This document shows, piece by piece, positions 1-13,331 of a stretch of 64,000 nucleotides of DNA. The position numbers were made by a program, and so were the translations under genes. The notes beneath the pieces are model-generated. The model searched no databases, was not told the DNA's origin, and saw nothing but the letters and a program-made list of their open reading frames with translations. This DNA is from Eurosta solidaginis (lineage: Eukaryota; Arthropoda; Insecta; Diptera; Tephritidae): NCBI RefSeq assembly GCF_040869045.1, contig NC_090321.1:133229689-133293688 (forward strand), given 5' to 3'. Numbering within the stretch: the stretch's first letter is position 1; the number at the start of each line of letters is the position of its first letter.

Positions 1-1
1 T

Positions 2-3000
2 TGCGGTATTAAATTGCCAATAAATGTAATATCAATTATCCAAGTCGTTCGGAAGTCATAGGTCGTGTTTTCACAAAGTGTCTGCTGGCTTGAGTCTTAA
101 ACTAGCAGACACTCCTGCTTCTCGGAACCGGGCGCAGCTTTAAATTTTTTTGCGGTATTAAATTGCCACTAAATGTAATATCAATTATCCAAGTCGTTCG
201 GAAGTCGTAGGTCGTGTTTTCACGAAGTGTCTGCTGGCTTGAGTCTTAAGCTAGCAGACACTCCCGTTTCTCGGAACCGGACGCAGCTTTAAATTTTTTT
301 TGCGGTATTAAATTGCCACTAAATGTAATATCAATTATCCAAGTCGTTCGGAAGTCGTAGGTCGTGTTTTCACGAAGTGTCTGCTGGCTTGAGTCTTAAG
401 CTAGCAGACACTCCCGTTTCTCGGAACCGGACGCAGCTTTAAATTTTTTTTTCCGGTATTAAATTGCCAATAAATGTAATATCAATTATCCAAGTCGTTC
501 GGAAGTCGTAGATCGTGTTTTCACGAAGTGTCTGCTGGCTTGGGTCTTAAGCTAGCAGACACTCCCGTTTCTCGGAACCGGACGCAGCTTTAAATTTTTT
601 TGCGGTATTAAATTGCCACTAAATGTAATATCAATTATCCAAGTCGTTCGGAAGTCTTAGGTCGTGTTTTCACAAAGTGTCTGCTGGCTTGAGTATTAAG
701 CTAGCAGACACTCCTGCTTCTCGGAACCGGGCGCAGCTTTAAATTTTTTTTGCGGTATTAAATTGCCAATAAATGTAATATCAATTATCCAAGTCGTTCG
801 GAAGTCGTAGGTCGTGTTTTCACGAAGTGTCTGCTGGCTTGAGTCTTAAGCTAGCAGACACTCCCGTTTCTCGGAACCGGACGCAGCTTTAAATTTTTTT
901 TTGCGGTATTAAATTGCCAATAAATGTAATATCAATTATCCAAGCCGTTCGGAAACTGTAGGTCGTGTTTTCACGAAGTGTCTCCTGGCTTGAGTCTTAA
1001 GCTAGCAGACAGTCCCGTTTCTCGGAACCGGACGCAGCTTTAAATTTTTTTTGCGGTATTAAATTGCCAATAAATGTAATATCAATTATCCAAGTCGTTC
1101 GGAAGTCGTAGGTCGTGTTTTCACGAAGTGTCTGCTGGCTTGAGTCTTAAGCTAGCAGACACTCCCGTTTCTCGGAACCGGACGCAGCTTTAAATTTTTT
1201 TGCGGTATTAAATTGCCAATAAATGTAATATCAATTATCCAAGTCGTTCGGAAGTCGTAGATCGTGTTTTCACGAAGTGTCTGCTGGCTTGAGTCTTAAG
1301 CTAGCAGACACTCCCGTTTCTCGGAACCGGACGCAGCTTTAAATTTTTTTGCGGTATTAAATTGCCACTAAATGTAATATCAATTATCCAAGTCGTTCGG
1401 AAGTCTTAGGTCGTGTTTTCACAAAGTGTCTGCTGGCTTGAGTCTTAAGCTAGCAGACACTCCTGCTTCTCGGAACCGGGCGCAGCTTTAAATTTTTTTT
1501 GCGGTATTAAATTGCCAATAAATGTAATATCAATTATCCAAGTCGTTCGGAAGTCGTAGATCGTGTTTTCACGAAGTGTCTGCTGGCTTAAGTCTTAAGC
1601 TAGCAGACACTCCCGTTTCTCGGAACCGTACGCAGCTTTAATTTTTTTTTGCGGTAATAAATAGCCAATAAATGTAATATCAATTATCCAAGTCGTTCGG
1701 ATGCTGTAGGTCATGTTTTCACGAAGTGTCTGCTGGCTTGAGTCTTAAGCTAGCAGATACTCCCGTTTCTCGGAACCGGACGCAGCTTTAAATTTTGTTT
1801 TTCGGTATTAAAGTGCCAATAAATGTAATATCAATTATCCAAATCGTTCGGAAGTCGTAGGTCGTGTTTTCACGAAGTGTCTTCTGGCTTGAGTCTTAAG
1901 CTAGCAGACACTCCCGTTTCTCGGAACCGGACGCAGCTTAAAATTTTTTTTGCGGTATTAAATTGCCAATAAATGTAGTAAATCTAAAAAGTCGTTCGGA
2001 AGCTGTAGGTCGTGTTTTCACGAAGTGTCCGCTGGCTTGAGTCTTAAGCTAGCAGACATTCCCGTTTCTCGGAACCGGACGCAGCTTTAAATTTTTTTTG
2101 CGGTATTAAATTGCCACTAAATGTAATATCAATTATCCAAGTCGTTCGGAAGTCGTAGGTCGTGTTTTCACGAAGTGTCTGCTGGCTTGAGTCTTAAGCT
2201 AGCAGACACTCCCGTTTCTCGGAACCGGACGCAGCTTTAAATTTTTTTTTCCGGTATTAAATTGCCAATAAATGTAATATCAATTATCCAAGTCGTTCGG
2301 AAGTCGTAGATCGTGTTTTCACGAAGTGTCTGCTGGCTTGGGTCTTAAGCTAGCAGACACTCCCGTTTCTCGGAACCGGACGCAGCTTTAAATTTTTTTG
2401 CGGTATTAAATTGCCACTAAATGTAATATCAATTATCCAAGTCGTTCGGAAGTCTTAGGTCGTGTTTTCACAAAGTGTCTGCTGGCTTGAGTATTAAGCT
2501 AGCAGACACTCCTGCTTCTCGGAACCGGGCGCAGCTTTAAATTTTTTTTGCGGTATTAAATTGCCAATAAATGTAATATCAATTATCCAAGTCGTTCGGA
2601 AGTCGTAGGTCGTGTTTTCACGAAGTGTCTGCTGGCTTGAGTCTTAAGCTAGCAGACACTCCCGTTTCTCGGAACCGGACGCAGCTTTAAATTTTTTTTT
2701 GCGGTATTAAATTGCCAATAAATGTAATATCAATTATCCAAGCCGTTCGGAAACTGTAGGTCGTGTTTTCACGAAGTGTCTCCTGGCTTGAGTCTTAAGC
2801 TAGCAGACAGTCCCGTTTCTCGGAACCGGACGCAGCTTTAAATTTTTTTTGCGGTATTAAATTGCCAATAAATGTAATATCAATTATCCAAGTCGTTCGG
2901 AAGTCGTAGGTCGTGTTTTCACGAAGTGTCTGCTGGCTTGAGTCTTAAGCTAGCAGACACTCCCGTTTCTCGGAACCGGACGCAGCTTTAAATTTTTTTG

Positions 3001-6000
3001 CGGTATTAAATTGCCAATAAATGTAATATCAATTATCCAAGTCGTTCGGAAGTCGTAGATCGTGTTTTCACGAAGTGTCTGCTGGCTTGAGTCTTAAGCT
3101 AGCAGACACTCCCGTTTCTCGGAACCGGACGCAGCTTTAAATTTTTTTGCGGTATTAAATTGCCACTAAATGTAATATCAATTATCCAAGTCGTTCGGAA
3201 GTCTTAGGTCGTGTTTTCACAAAGTGTCTGCTGGCTTGAGTCTTAAGCTAGCAGACACTCCTGCTTCTCGGAACCGGGCGCAGCTTTAAATTTTTTTTGC
3301 GGTATTAAATTGCCAATAAATGTAATATCAATTATCCAAGTCGTTCGGAAGTCGTAGATCGTGTTTTCACGAAGTGTCTGCTGGCTTAAGTCTTAAGCTA
3401 GCAGACACTCCCGTTTCTCGGAACCGTACGCAGCTTTAATTTTTTTTTGCGGTAATAAATAGCCAATAAATGTAATATCAATTATCCAAGTCGTTCGGAT
3501 GCTGTAGGTCATGTTTTCACGAAGTGTCTGCTGGCTTGAGTCTTAAGCTAGCAGATACTCCCGTTTCTCGGAACCGGACGCAGCTTTAAATTTTGTTTTT
3601 CGGTATTAAATTGCCAATAAATGTAATATCAATTATCCAAATCGTTCGGAAGTCGTAGGTCGTGTTTTCACGAAGTGTCTTCTGGCTTGAGTCTTAAGCT
3701 AGCAGACACTCCCGTTTCTCGGAACCGGACGCAGCTTAAAATTTTTTTTGCGGTATTAAATTGCCAATAAATGTAGTAAATCTAAAAAGTCGTTCGGAAG
3801 CTGTAGGTCGTGTTTTCACGAAGTGTCCGCTGGCTTGAGTCTTAAGCTAGCAGACATTCCCGTTTCTCGGAACCGGACGCAGCTTTAAATTTTTTTTTGC
3901 GGTATTAAATTGCCAATAAATGTAATATCAATTATCCAAGTCGTTCGGAAGTCGTAGGTCGTGTTTTCACGAAGTGTCTGCTGGCTTGAGTCTTAAGCTA
4001 GCAGACACTCCCGTTTCTCGGAACCGGACGCAGCTTTAAATTTTTGCGGTATTAAATTGCCAATAAATGTAATATCAATTATCCAAGCCGTTCGGAAACT
4101 GTAGGTCGTGTTTTCACGAAGTGTCTCCTGGCTTGAGTCTTAAGCTAGCAGACAGTCCCGTTTCTCGGAACCGGACGCAGCTTTAAATTTTTTTTGCGGT
4201 ATTAAATTGCCAATAAATGTAATATCAATTATCCAAGTCGTTCGGAAGTCGTAGGTCGTGTTTTCACGAAGTGTCTGCTGGCTTGAGTCTTAAGCTAGCA
4301 GACACTCCCGTTTCTCGGAACCGGACGCAGCTTTAAATTTTTTTGCGGTATTAAATTGCCAATAGATGTAATATCAATTATCCAAGTCGTTCGGAAGTCG
4401 TAGATCGTGTTTTCACGAAGTGTCTGCTGGCTTGAGTCTTAAGCTAGCAGACACTCCCGTTTCTCGGAACCGGACGCAGCTTTAAATTTTTATGCGGTAT
4501 TAAATTGCCACTAAATGTAATATCAATTATCCAAGTCGTTCGGAAGTCTTAGGTCGTGTTTTCACAAAGTGTCTGCTGGCTTGAGTCTTAAGCTAGCAAA
4601 CACTCCTGCTTCTCGGAACCGGGCGCAGCTTTAAATTTTTTTTGCGGTATTAAATTGCCAATAAATGTAATATCAATTATCCAAGTCGTTCGGAAGTCGT
4701 AGATCGTGTTTTCACGAAGTGTCTGCTGGCTTAAGTCTTAAGCTAGCAGACACTCCCGTTTCTCGGAACCGTACGCAGCTTTAATTTTTTTTTGCGGTAA
4801 TAAATAGCCAATAAATGTAATATCAATTATCCAAGTCGTTCGGATGCTGTAGGTCATGTTTTCACGAAGTGTCTGCTGGCTTGAGTCTTAAGCTAGCAGA
4901 TACTCCCGTTTCTCGGAACCGGACGCAGCTTTAAATTTTGTTTTTCGGTATTAAATTGCCAATAAATGTAATATCAATTATCCAAATCGTTCGGAAGTCG
5001 TAGGTCGTGTTTTCACGAAGTGTCTTCTGGCTTGAGTCTTAAGCTAGCAGACACTCCCGTTTCTCGGAACCGGACGCAGCTTAAAATTTTTTTTTTGCGG
5101 TATTAAATTGCCAATAAATGTAGTAAATCTAAAAAGTCGTTCGGAAGCTGTAGGTCGTGTTTTCACGAAGTGTCCGCTGGCTTGAGTCTTAAGCTAGCAG
5201 ACACTCCCGTTTCTCGGAACCGGACGCAGCTTTAAATTTTTTTTTGCGGTATTAAATTGCCAATAAATGTAATATCAATTATCCAAGTCGTTCGGAAGTC
5301 GTAGGTCGTGTTTTCACGAAGTGTCTGCTGGCTTGAGTCTTAAGCTAGCAGACACTCCCGTTTCTCGGAACCGGACGCAGCTTTAAATTTTTTTTCCGGC
5401 ATTAAATTGCCAATAAATGTAATATCAATTATCCAAGTCGTTCGGAAGTCCAAGGTCGTGTTTTCACGAAGTGTCTGCTGGCTTGAGTCTTAAGCTATCA
5501 GACACTCCCGTTTCTCGGAACCGGACGCAGCTTTAAATTTTTTTTTGCGGTATTAAATTGCCAATAAATGTAATATCAATTATCCAAGTCGTTCGGATGC
5601 TGTAGGTCATGTTTTCACGAAGTGTCTGCTGGCTTGAGTCTTAAGCTAGCAGATACTCCCGTTTCTCGGAACCGGACGCAGCTTTAAATTTTGTTTTTCG
5701 GTATTAAATTGCCAATAAATGTAATATCAATTATCCAAGTCGTTCGGAAGCTGTAGGTCGTGTTTTCACGAAGTGTCTGCTGGCTCGAGTTTAAACTAGC
5801 AGACACTCCCGTTTCTCGGAACCGGACGCAGCTTTAAATTTTTTTTGCGGTATTAAATTGCCAATAAATGTAATATCAATTATCCAAGTCGTTCGGAAGT
5901 CGTAGGTCGTGTTTTCACGAAGTGTCTGCTGGCTTGAGTCTTAAGCTAGCAGACACTCCCGTTTCTCGGAACCGCACGCAGCTTAAAATTTTTTTTGCGG

Positions 6001-6667
6001 TATTAAATTGCCAGTAAATGTAATATCAATTATCCAAGTCGTTCGGAAGCTGTAGGTCGTGTTTTCACGAAGTGTCTACTGGCTTGAGTCTTAAGCTAGC
6101 AGACACTCCCGTTTCTCGGAACCGTACGCAGCTTTAAATTTTTTGCGGTATTAAATTGCCAATAAATGTAATATCAATTATCCAAGTCGTTCGGAAGTCG
6201 TAGGTCGTGTTTTCTCGAAGTGTCTGCTGGCTTGATTCTTAAGCTAGCAGACACTCCCGTTTGTCGGAACCGGACGCAGCTTTAAATTTTTGTTTGCGGT
6301 ATTAAATTGCCAATAAATGTAATACCAATTATCCAAGTCGTTCGGAAGTCGTAGGTCGTGTTTTCACGAAGTGTCTGCTGGCTTGGGTCTTAAGCTAGCA
6401 GACACTCCCGTTTCTCGGAACCGGACGCAGCTTTAAATTTTTTTTGCGGTATTAAATTGCCAATAAATGTAATATCAATTATCCAAGTCGTTCGGAAGTC
6501 GTAGGTCGTGTTTTCACGAAGTGTCTGCTGGCTTGAGTCTTAAGCTAGCAGGCACTCCCGTTTCTCGGAAGCTGTAGGTCGTGTTTTCACGAAGTGTATG
6601 CTGGCTTGAGTCTTAAGCTAGCAGACACTCCCGTTTCTCGGAACCGGACGCAGCTTTAAATTTTTTT
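2..6667. repeat. Satellite higher-order repeat unit 1 (6666 bp)
   Basis: This block begins with a diagnostic monomer (GTCATAGG, CACAAAG, TTAAACTAGC) that recurs at 6668, 13332, 20597, 25465 and 30481. It ends just after the hybrid monomer at ~6564. Inside it, 301-2097 and 2098-3893 are near-identical 12-monomer blocks (period ~1797 bp), and a shorter partial third copy follows from ~3898. From 2098 to the end it matches unit 2 almost base for base at an offset of 6666, while 301-2097 does not match unit 2 at the equivalent place. Confidence 0.9.
362..412. other. Representative double dyad of the satellite monomer
   Basis: In the monomer at 301-450, TCGTG-TTTT-CACGA (362-375) is a perfect 5-bp stem-loop. 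It is followed without a gap by a 15-bp dyad: arm AGTGTCTGCTGGCTT (376-390), loop GAGTCTT (391-397), arm AAGCTAGCAGACACT (398-412). The arms pair at 14 of 15 positions with one G/T. The same pair recurs in essentially every monomer of the array, so there are roughly 310 potential cruciforms or, if transcribed, RNA hairpins at 150-bp spacing. The function is unknown. Confidence 0.95.
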
Positions 6668-9600
6668 TGCGGTATTAAATTGCCAATAAATGTAATATCA
6701 ATTATCCAAGTCGTTCGGAAGTCATAGGTCGTGTTTTCACAAAGTGTCTGCTGGCTTGAGTCTTAAACTAGCAGACACTCCTGCTTCTCGGAACCGGGCG
6801 CAGCTTTAAATTTTTTTGCGGTATTAAATTGCCACTAAATGTAATATCAATTATCCAAGTCGTTCGGAAGTCGTAGGTCGTGTTTTCACGAAGTGTCTGC
6901 TGGCTTGAGTCTTAAGCTAGCAGACACTCCCGTTTCTCGGAACCGGACGCAGCTTTAAATTTTTTTTGCGGTATTAAATTGCCACTAAATGTAATATCAA
7001 TTATCCAAGTCGTTCGGAAGTCGTAGGTCGTGTTTTCACGAAGTGTCTGCTGGCTTGAGTCTTAAGCTAGCAGACACTCCCGTTTCTCGGAACCGGACGC
7101 AGCTTTAAATTTTGTGCGGTATTAAATTGCCAATAAATGTAATATCAATTATCCAAGTCGTTCGGAAGTCGTAGATCGTGTTTTCACGAAGTGTCTGCTG
7201 GCGTGGGTCTTAAGCTAGCAGACACTCCCGTTTCGCGGAACCGGACGCAGCTTTAAATTTTTTTGCGGTATTAAATTGCCACTAAATGTAATATCAATTA
7301 TCCAAGTCGTTCGGAAGTCTTAGGTCGTGTTTTCACAAAGTGTCTGCTGGCTTGAGTCTTAAGCTAGCAGACACTCCTGCTTCTCGGAACCGGGCGCAGC
7401 TTTAAATTTTTTTTGCGGTATTAAATTGCCAATAAATGTAATATCAATTATCCAAGTCGTTCGGAAGTCGTAGGTCGTGTTTTCACGAAGTGTCTGCTGG
7501 CTTGAGTCTTAAGCTAGTAGACACTCCCGTTTCTCGGAACCGGACGCAGCTTTAAATTTTTTTTTGCGGTATTAAATTGCCAATAAATGTAATATCAATT
7601 ATCCAAGCCGTTCGGAAGCTGTAGGTCGTGTTTTCACGAAGTGTCTCCTGGCTTGAGTCTTAAGCTAGCAGACAGTCCCGTTTCTCGGAACCGGACGCAG
7701 CTTTAAATTTTTTTTGCGGTATTAAATTGCCAATAAATGTAATATCAATTATCCAAGTCGTTCGGAAGTCATAGGTCGTGTTTTCACGAAGTGTCTGCTG
7801 GCTTGAGTCTTAAGCTAGCAGACACTCCCGTTTCTCGGAACCGGACGCAGCTTTAAATTTTTGTGCGGTATTAAATTGCCAATAAATGTAATATCAATTA
7901 TCCAAGTCGTTCGGAAGTCGTAGATCGTGTTTTCACGAAGTGTCTGCTGGCTTGAGTCTTAAGCTAGCAGACACTCCCGTTTCTCGGAACCGGACGCAGC
8001 TTTAAATTTTTTTGCGGTATTAAATTGCCACTAAATGTAATATCAATTATCCAAGTCGTTCGGAAGTCTTAGGTCGTGTTTTCACAAAGTGTCTGTTGGC
8101 TTGAGTCTTAAGCTAGCAGACACTCCTGCTTCTCGGAACCGGGCGCAGCATTAAATTTTTTTTGCGGTATTAAATTGCCAATAAATATAATATCAATTAT
8201 CCAAGTCGTTCGGAAGTCGTAGATCGTGTTTTCACGAAGTGTCTGCTGGCTTAAGTCTTAAGATAGCAGACACTCCCGTTTCTCGGAACCGTACGCAGCT
8301 TTAATTTTTTTTTTTGGGTAATAAATTGCCAATAAATGTAATATCAATTATCCAAGTCGTTCGGATGCTGTAGGTCATGTTTTCACGAAGTGTCTGCTGG
8401 CTTGAGTCTTAAGCTAGCAGATACTCCCGTTTCTCGGAACCGGACGCAGCTTTAAATTTTGTTTTTCGGTATTAAATTGCCAATAAATGTAATATCAATT
8501 ATCCAAATCGTTCGGAAGTCGTAGGTCGTGTTTTCACGAAGTGTCTTCTGGCTTGAGTCTTAAGCTAGCAGACACTCCCGTTTCTCGGAACCGGACGCAG
8601 CTTAAAATTTTTTTTGCGGTATTAAATTGCCAATAAATGTAGTAAATCTAAAAAGTCGTTCGGAAGCTGTAGGTCGTGTTTTCACGAAGTGTCCGCTGGC
8701 TTGAGTCTTAAGCTAGCAGACATTCCCGTTTCTCGGAACCGGACGCAGCTTTAAATTTTTTTTGCGGTATTAAATTGCCACTAAATGTAATATCAATTAT
8801 CCAAGTCGTTCGGAAGTCGTAGGTCGTGTTTTCACGAAGTGTCTGCTGGCTTGAGTCTTAAGCTAGCAGACACTCCCGTTTCTCGGAACCGGACGCAGCT
8901 TTAAATTTTTTTTTCCGGTATTAAATTGCCAATAAATGTAATATCAATTATCCAAGTCGTTCGGAAGTCGTAGATCGTGTTTTCACGAAGTGTCTGCTGG
9001 CTTGGGTCTTAAGCTAGCAGACACTCCCGTTTCTCGGAACCGGACGCAGCTTTAAATTTTTTTGCGGTATTAAATTGCCACTAAATGTAATATCAATTAT
9101 CCAAGTCGTTCGGAAGTCTTAGGTCGTGTTTTCACAAAGTGTCTGCTGGCTTGAGTATTAAGCTAGCAGACACTCCTGCTTCTCGGAACCGGGCGCAGCT
9201 TTAAATTTTTTTTGCGGTATTAAATTGCCAATAAATGTAATATCAATTATCCAAGTCGTTCGGAAGTCGTAGGTCGTGTTTTCACGAAGTGTCTGCTGGC
9301 TTGAGTCTTAAGCTAGCAGACACTCCCGTTTCTCGGAACCGGACGCAGCTTTAAATTTTTTTTTGCGGTATTAAATTGCCAATAAATGTAATATCAATTA
9401 TCCAAGCCGTTCGGAAACTGTAGGTCGTGTTTTCACGAAGTGTCTCCTGGCTTGAGTCTTAAGCTAGCAGACAGTCCCGTTTCTCGGAACCGGACGCAGC
9501 TTTAAATTTTTTTTGCGGTATTAAATTGCCAATAAATGTAATATCAATTATCCAAGTCGTTCGGAAGTCGTAGGTCGTGTTTTCACGAAGTGTCTGCTGG

Positions 9601-12600
9601 CTTGAGTCTTAAGCTAGCAGACACTCCCGTTTCTCGGAACCGGACGCAGCTTTAAATTTTTTTGCGGTATTAAATTGCCAATAAATGTAATATCAATTAT
9701 CCAAGTCGTTCGGAAGTCGTAGATCGTGTTTTCACGAAGTGTCTGCTGGCTTGAGTCTTAAGCTAGCAGACACTCCCGTTTCTCGGAACCGGACGCAGCT
9801 TTAAATTTTTTTGCGGTATTAAATTGCCACTAAATGTAATATCAATTATCCAAGTCGTTCGGAAGTCTTAGGTCGTGTTTTCACAAAGTGTCTGCTGGCT
9901 TGAGTCTTAAGCTAGCAGACACTCCTGCTTCTCGGAACCGGGCGCAGCTTTAAATTTTTTTTGCGGTATTAAATTGCCAATAAATGTAATATCAATTATC
10001 CAAGTCGTTCGGAAGTCGTAGATCGTGTTTTCACGAAGTGTCTGCTGGCTTAAGTCTTAAGCTAGCAGACACTCCCGTTTCTCGGAACCGTACGCAGCTT
10101 TAATTTTTTTTTGCGGTAATAAATAGCCAATAAATGTAATATCAATTATCCAAGTCGTTCGGATGCTGTAGGTCATGTTTTCACGAAGTGTCTGCTGGCT
10201 TGAGTCTTAAGCTAGCAGATACTCCCGTTTCTCGGAACCGGACGCAGCTTTAAATTTTGTTTTTCGGTATTAAATTGCCAATAAATGTAATATCAATTAT
10301 CCAAATCGTTCGGAAGTCGTAGGTCGTGTTTTCACGAAGTGTCTTCTGGCTTGAGTCTTAAGCTAGCAGACACTCCCGTTTCTCGGAACCGGACGCAGCT
10401 TAAAATTTTTTTTGCGGTATTAAATTGCCAATAAATGTAGTAAATCTAAAAAGTCGTTCGGAAGCTGTAGGTCGTGTTTTCACGAAGTGTCCGCTGGCTT
10501 GAGTCTTAAGCTAGCAGACATTCCCGTTTCTCGGAACCGGACGCAGCTTTAAATTTTTTTTTGCGGTATTAAATTGCCAATAAATGTAATATCAATTATC
10601 CAAGTCGTTCGGAAGTCGTAGGTCGTGTTTTCACGAAGTGTCTGCTGGCTTGAGTCTTAAGCTAGCAGACACTCCCGTTTCTCGGAACCGGACGCAGCTT
10701 TAAATTTTTGCGGTATTAAATTGCCAATAAATGTAATATCAATTATCCAAGCCGTTCGGAAACTGTAGGTCGTGTTTTCACGAAGTGTCTCCTGGCTTGA
10801 GTCTTAAGCTAGCAGACAGTCCCGTTTCTCGGAACCGGACGCAGCTTTAAATTTTTTTTGCGGTATTAAATTGCCAATAAATGTAATATCAATTATCCAA
10901 GTCGTTCGGAAGTCGTAGGTCGTGTTTTCACGAAGTGTCTGCTGGCTTGAGTCTTAAGCTAGCAGACACTCCCGTTTCTCGGAACCGGACGCAGCTTTAA
11001 ATTTTTTTGCGGTATTAAATTGCCAATAGATGTAATATCAATTATCCAAGTCGTTCGGAAGTCGTAGATCGTGTTTTCACGAAGTGTCTGCTGGCTTGAG
11101 TCTTAAGCTAGCAGACACTCCCGTTTCTCGGAACCGGACGCAGCTTTAAATTTTTATGCGGTATTAAATTGCCACTAAATGTAATATCAATTATCCAAGT
11201 CGTTCGGAAGTCTTAGGTCGTGTTTTCACAAAGTGTCTGCTGGCTTGAGTCTTAAGCTAGCAAACACTCCTGCTTCTCGGAACCGGGCGCAGCTTTAAAT
11301 TTTTTTTGCGGTATTAAATTGCCAATAAATGTAATATCAATTATCCAAGTCGTTCGGAAGTCGTAGATCGTGTTTTCACGAAGTGTCTGCTGGCTTAAGT
11401 CTTAAGCTAGCAGACACTCCCGTTTCTCGGAACCGTACGCAGCTTTAATTTTTTTTTGCGGTAATAAATAGCCAATAAATGTAATATCAATTATCCAAGT
11501 CGTTCGGATGCTGTAGGTCATGTTTTCACGAAGTGTCTGCTGGCTTGAGTCTTAAGCTAGCAGATACTCCCGTTTCTCGGAACCGGACGCAGCTTTAAAT
11601 TTTGTTTTTCGGTATTAAATTGCCAATAAATGTAATATCAATTATCCAAATCGTTCGGAAGTCGTAGGTCGTGTTTTCACGAAGTGTCTTCTGGCTTGAG
11701 TCTTAAGCTAGCAGACACTCCCGTTTCTCGGAACCGGACGCAGCTTAAAATTTTTTTTTTGCGGTATTAAATTGCCAATAAATGTAGTAAATCTAAAAAG
11801 TCGTTCGGAAGCTGTAGGTCGTGTTTTCACGAAGTGTCCGCTGGCTTGAGTCTTAAGCTAGCAGACACTCCCGTTTCTCGGAACCGGACGCAGCTTTAAA
11901 TTTTTTTTTGCGGTATTAAATTGCCAATAAATGTAATATCAATTATCCAAGTCGTTCGGAAGTCGTAGGTCGTGTTTTCACGAAGTGTCTGCTGGCTTGA
12001 GTCTTAAGCTAGCAGACACTCCCGTTTCTCGGAACCGGACGCAGCTTTAAATTTTTTTTCCGGCATTAAATTGCCAATAAATGTAATATCAATTATCCAA
12101 GTCGTTCGGAAGTCCAAGGTCGTGTTTTCACGAAGTGTCTGCTGGCTTGAGTCTTAAGCTATCAGACACTCCCGTTTCTCGGAACCGGACGCAGCTTTAA
12201 ATTTTTTTTTGCGGTATTAAATTGCCAATAAATGTAATATCAATTATCCAAGTCGTTCGGATGCTGTAGGTCATGTTTTCACGAAGTGTCTGCTGGCTTG
12301 AGTCTTAAGCTAGCAGATACTCCCGTTTCTCGGAACCGGACGCAGCTTTAAATTTTGTTTTTCGGTATTAAATTGCCAATAAATGTAATATCAATTATCC
12401 AAGTCGTTCGGAAGCTGTAGGTCGTGTTTTCACGAAGTGTCTGCTGGCTCGAGTTTAAACTAGCAGACACTCCCGTTTCTCGGAACCGGACGCAGCTTTA
12501 AATTTTTTTTGCGGTATTAAATTGCCAATAAATGTAATATCAATTATCCAAGTCGTTCGGAAGTCGTAGGTCGTGTTTTCACGAAGTGTCTGCTGGCTTG

Positions 12601-13331
12601 AGTCTTAAGCTAGCAGACACTCCCGTTTCTCGGAACCGCACGCAGCTTTAAATTTTTTTTGCGGTATTAAATTGCCAGTAAATGTAATATCAATTATCCA
12701 AGTCGTTCGGAAGCTGTAGGTCGTGTTTTCACGAAGTGTCTACTGGCTTGAGTCTTAAGCTAGCAGACACTCCCGTTTCTCGGAACCGTACGCAGCTTTA
12801 AATTTTTTGCGGTATTAAATTGCCAATAAATGTAATATCAATTATCCAAGTCGTTCGGAAGTCGTAGGTCGTGTTTTCTCGAAGTGTCTGCTGGCTTGAT
12901 TCTTAAGCTAGCAGACACTCCCGTTTGTCGGAACCGGACGCAGCTTTAAATTTTTGTTTGCGGTATTAAATTGCCAATAAATGTAATACCAATTATCCAA
13001 GTCGTTCGGAAGTCGTAGGTCGTGTTTTCACGAAGTGTCTGCTGGCTTGGGTCTTAAGCTAGCAGACACTCCCGTTTCTCGGAACCGGACGCAGCTTTAA
13101 ATTTTTTTTGCGGTATTAAATTGCCAATAAATGTAATATCAATTATCCAAGTCGTTCGGAAGTCGTAGGTCGTGTTTTCACGAAGTGTCTGCTGGCTTGA
13201 GTCTTAAGCTAGCAGGCACTCCCGTTTCTCGGAAGCTGTAGGTCGTGTTTTCACGAAGTGTATGCTGGCTTGAGTCTTAAGCTAGCAGACACTCCCGTTT
13301 CTCGGAACCGGACGCAGCTTTAAATTTTTTT
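6668..13331. repeat. Satellite higher-order repeat unit 2 (6664 bp)
   Basis: Second copy of the large unit. Position 8764 to the end equals 2098-6667 of unit 1 with very few differences. The early part (6968-8763) retains a different monomer order, including one with GGCGTGGG near 7200, which also appears in units 3 to 5. This suggests it is the older arrangement and that unit 1 was overwritten locally. Hybrid monomer marker at 13229. Confidence 0.9.

Noticed and set aside
362..412. Compensatory evolution of the large dyad
   Set aside because: Common variants such as CTCCTGG with CAGACAGT change non-pairing partners, so covariation is not shown; conservation may simply reflect homogenisation.
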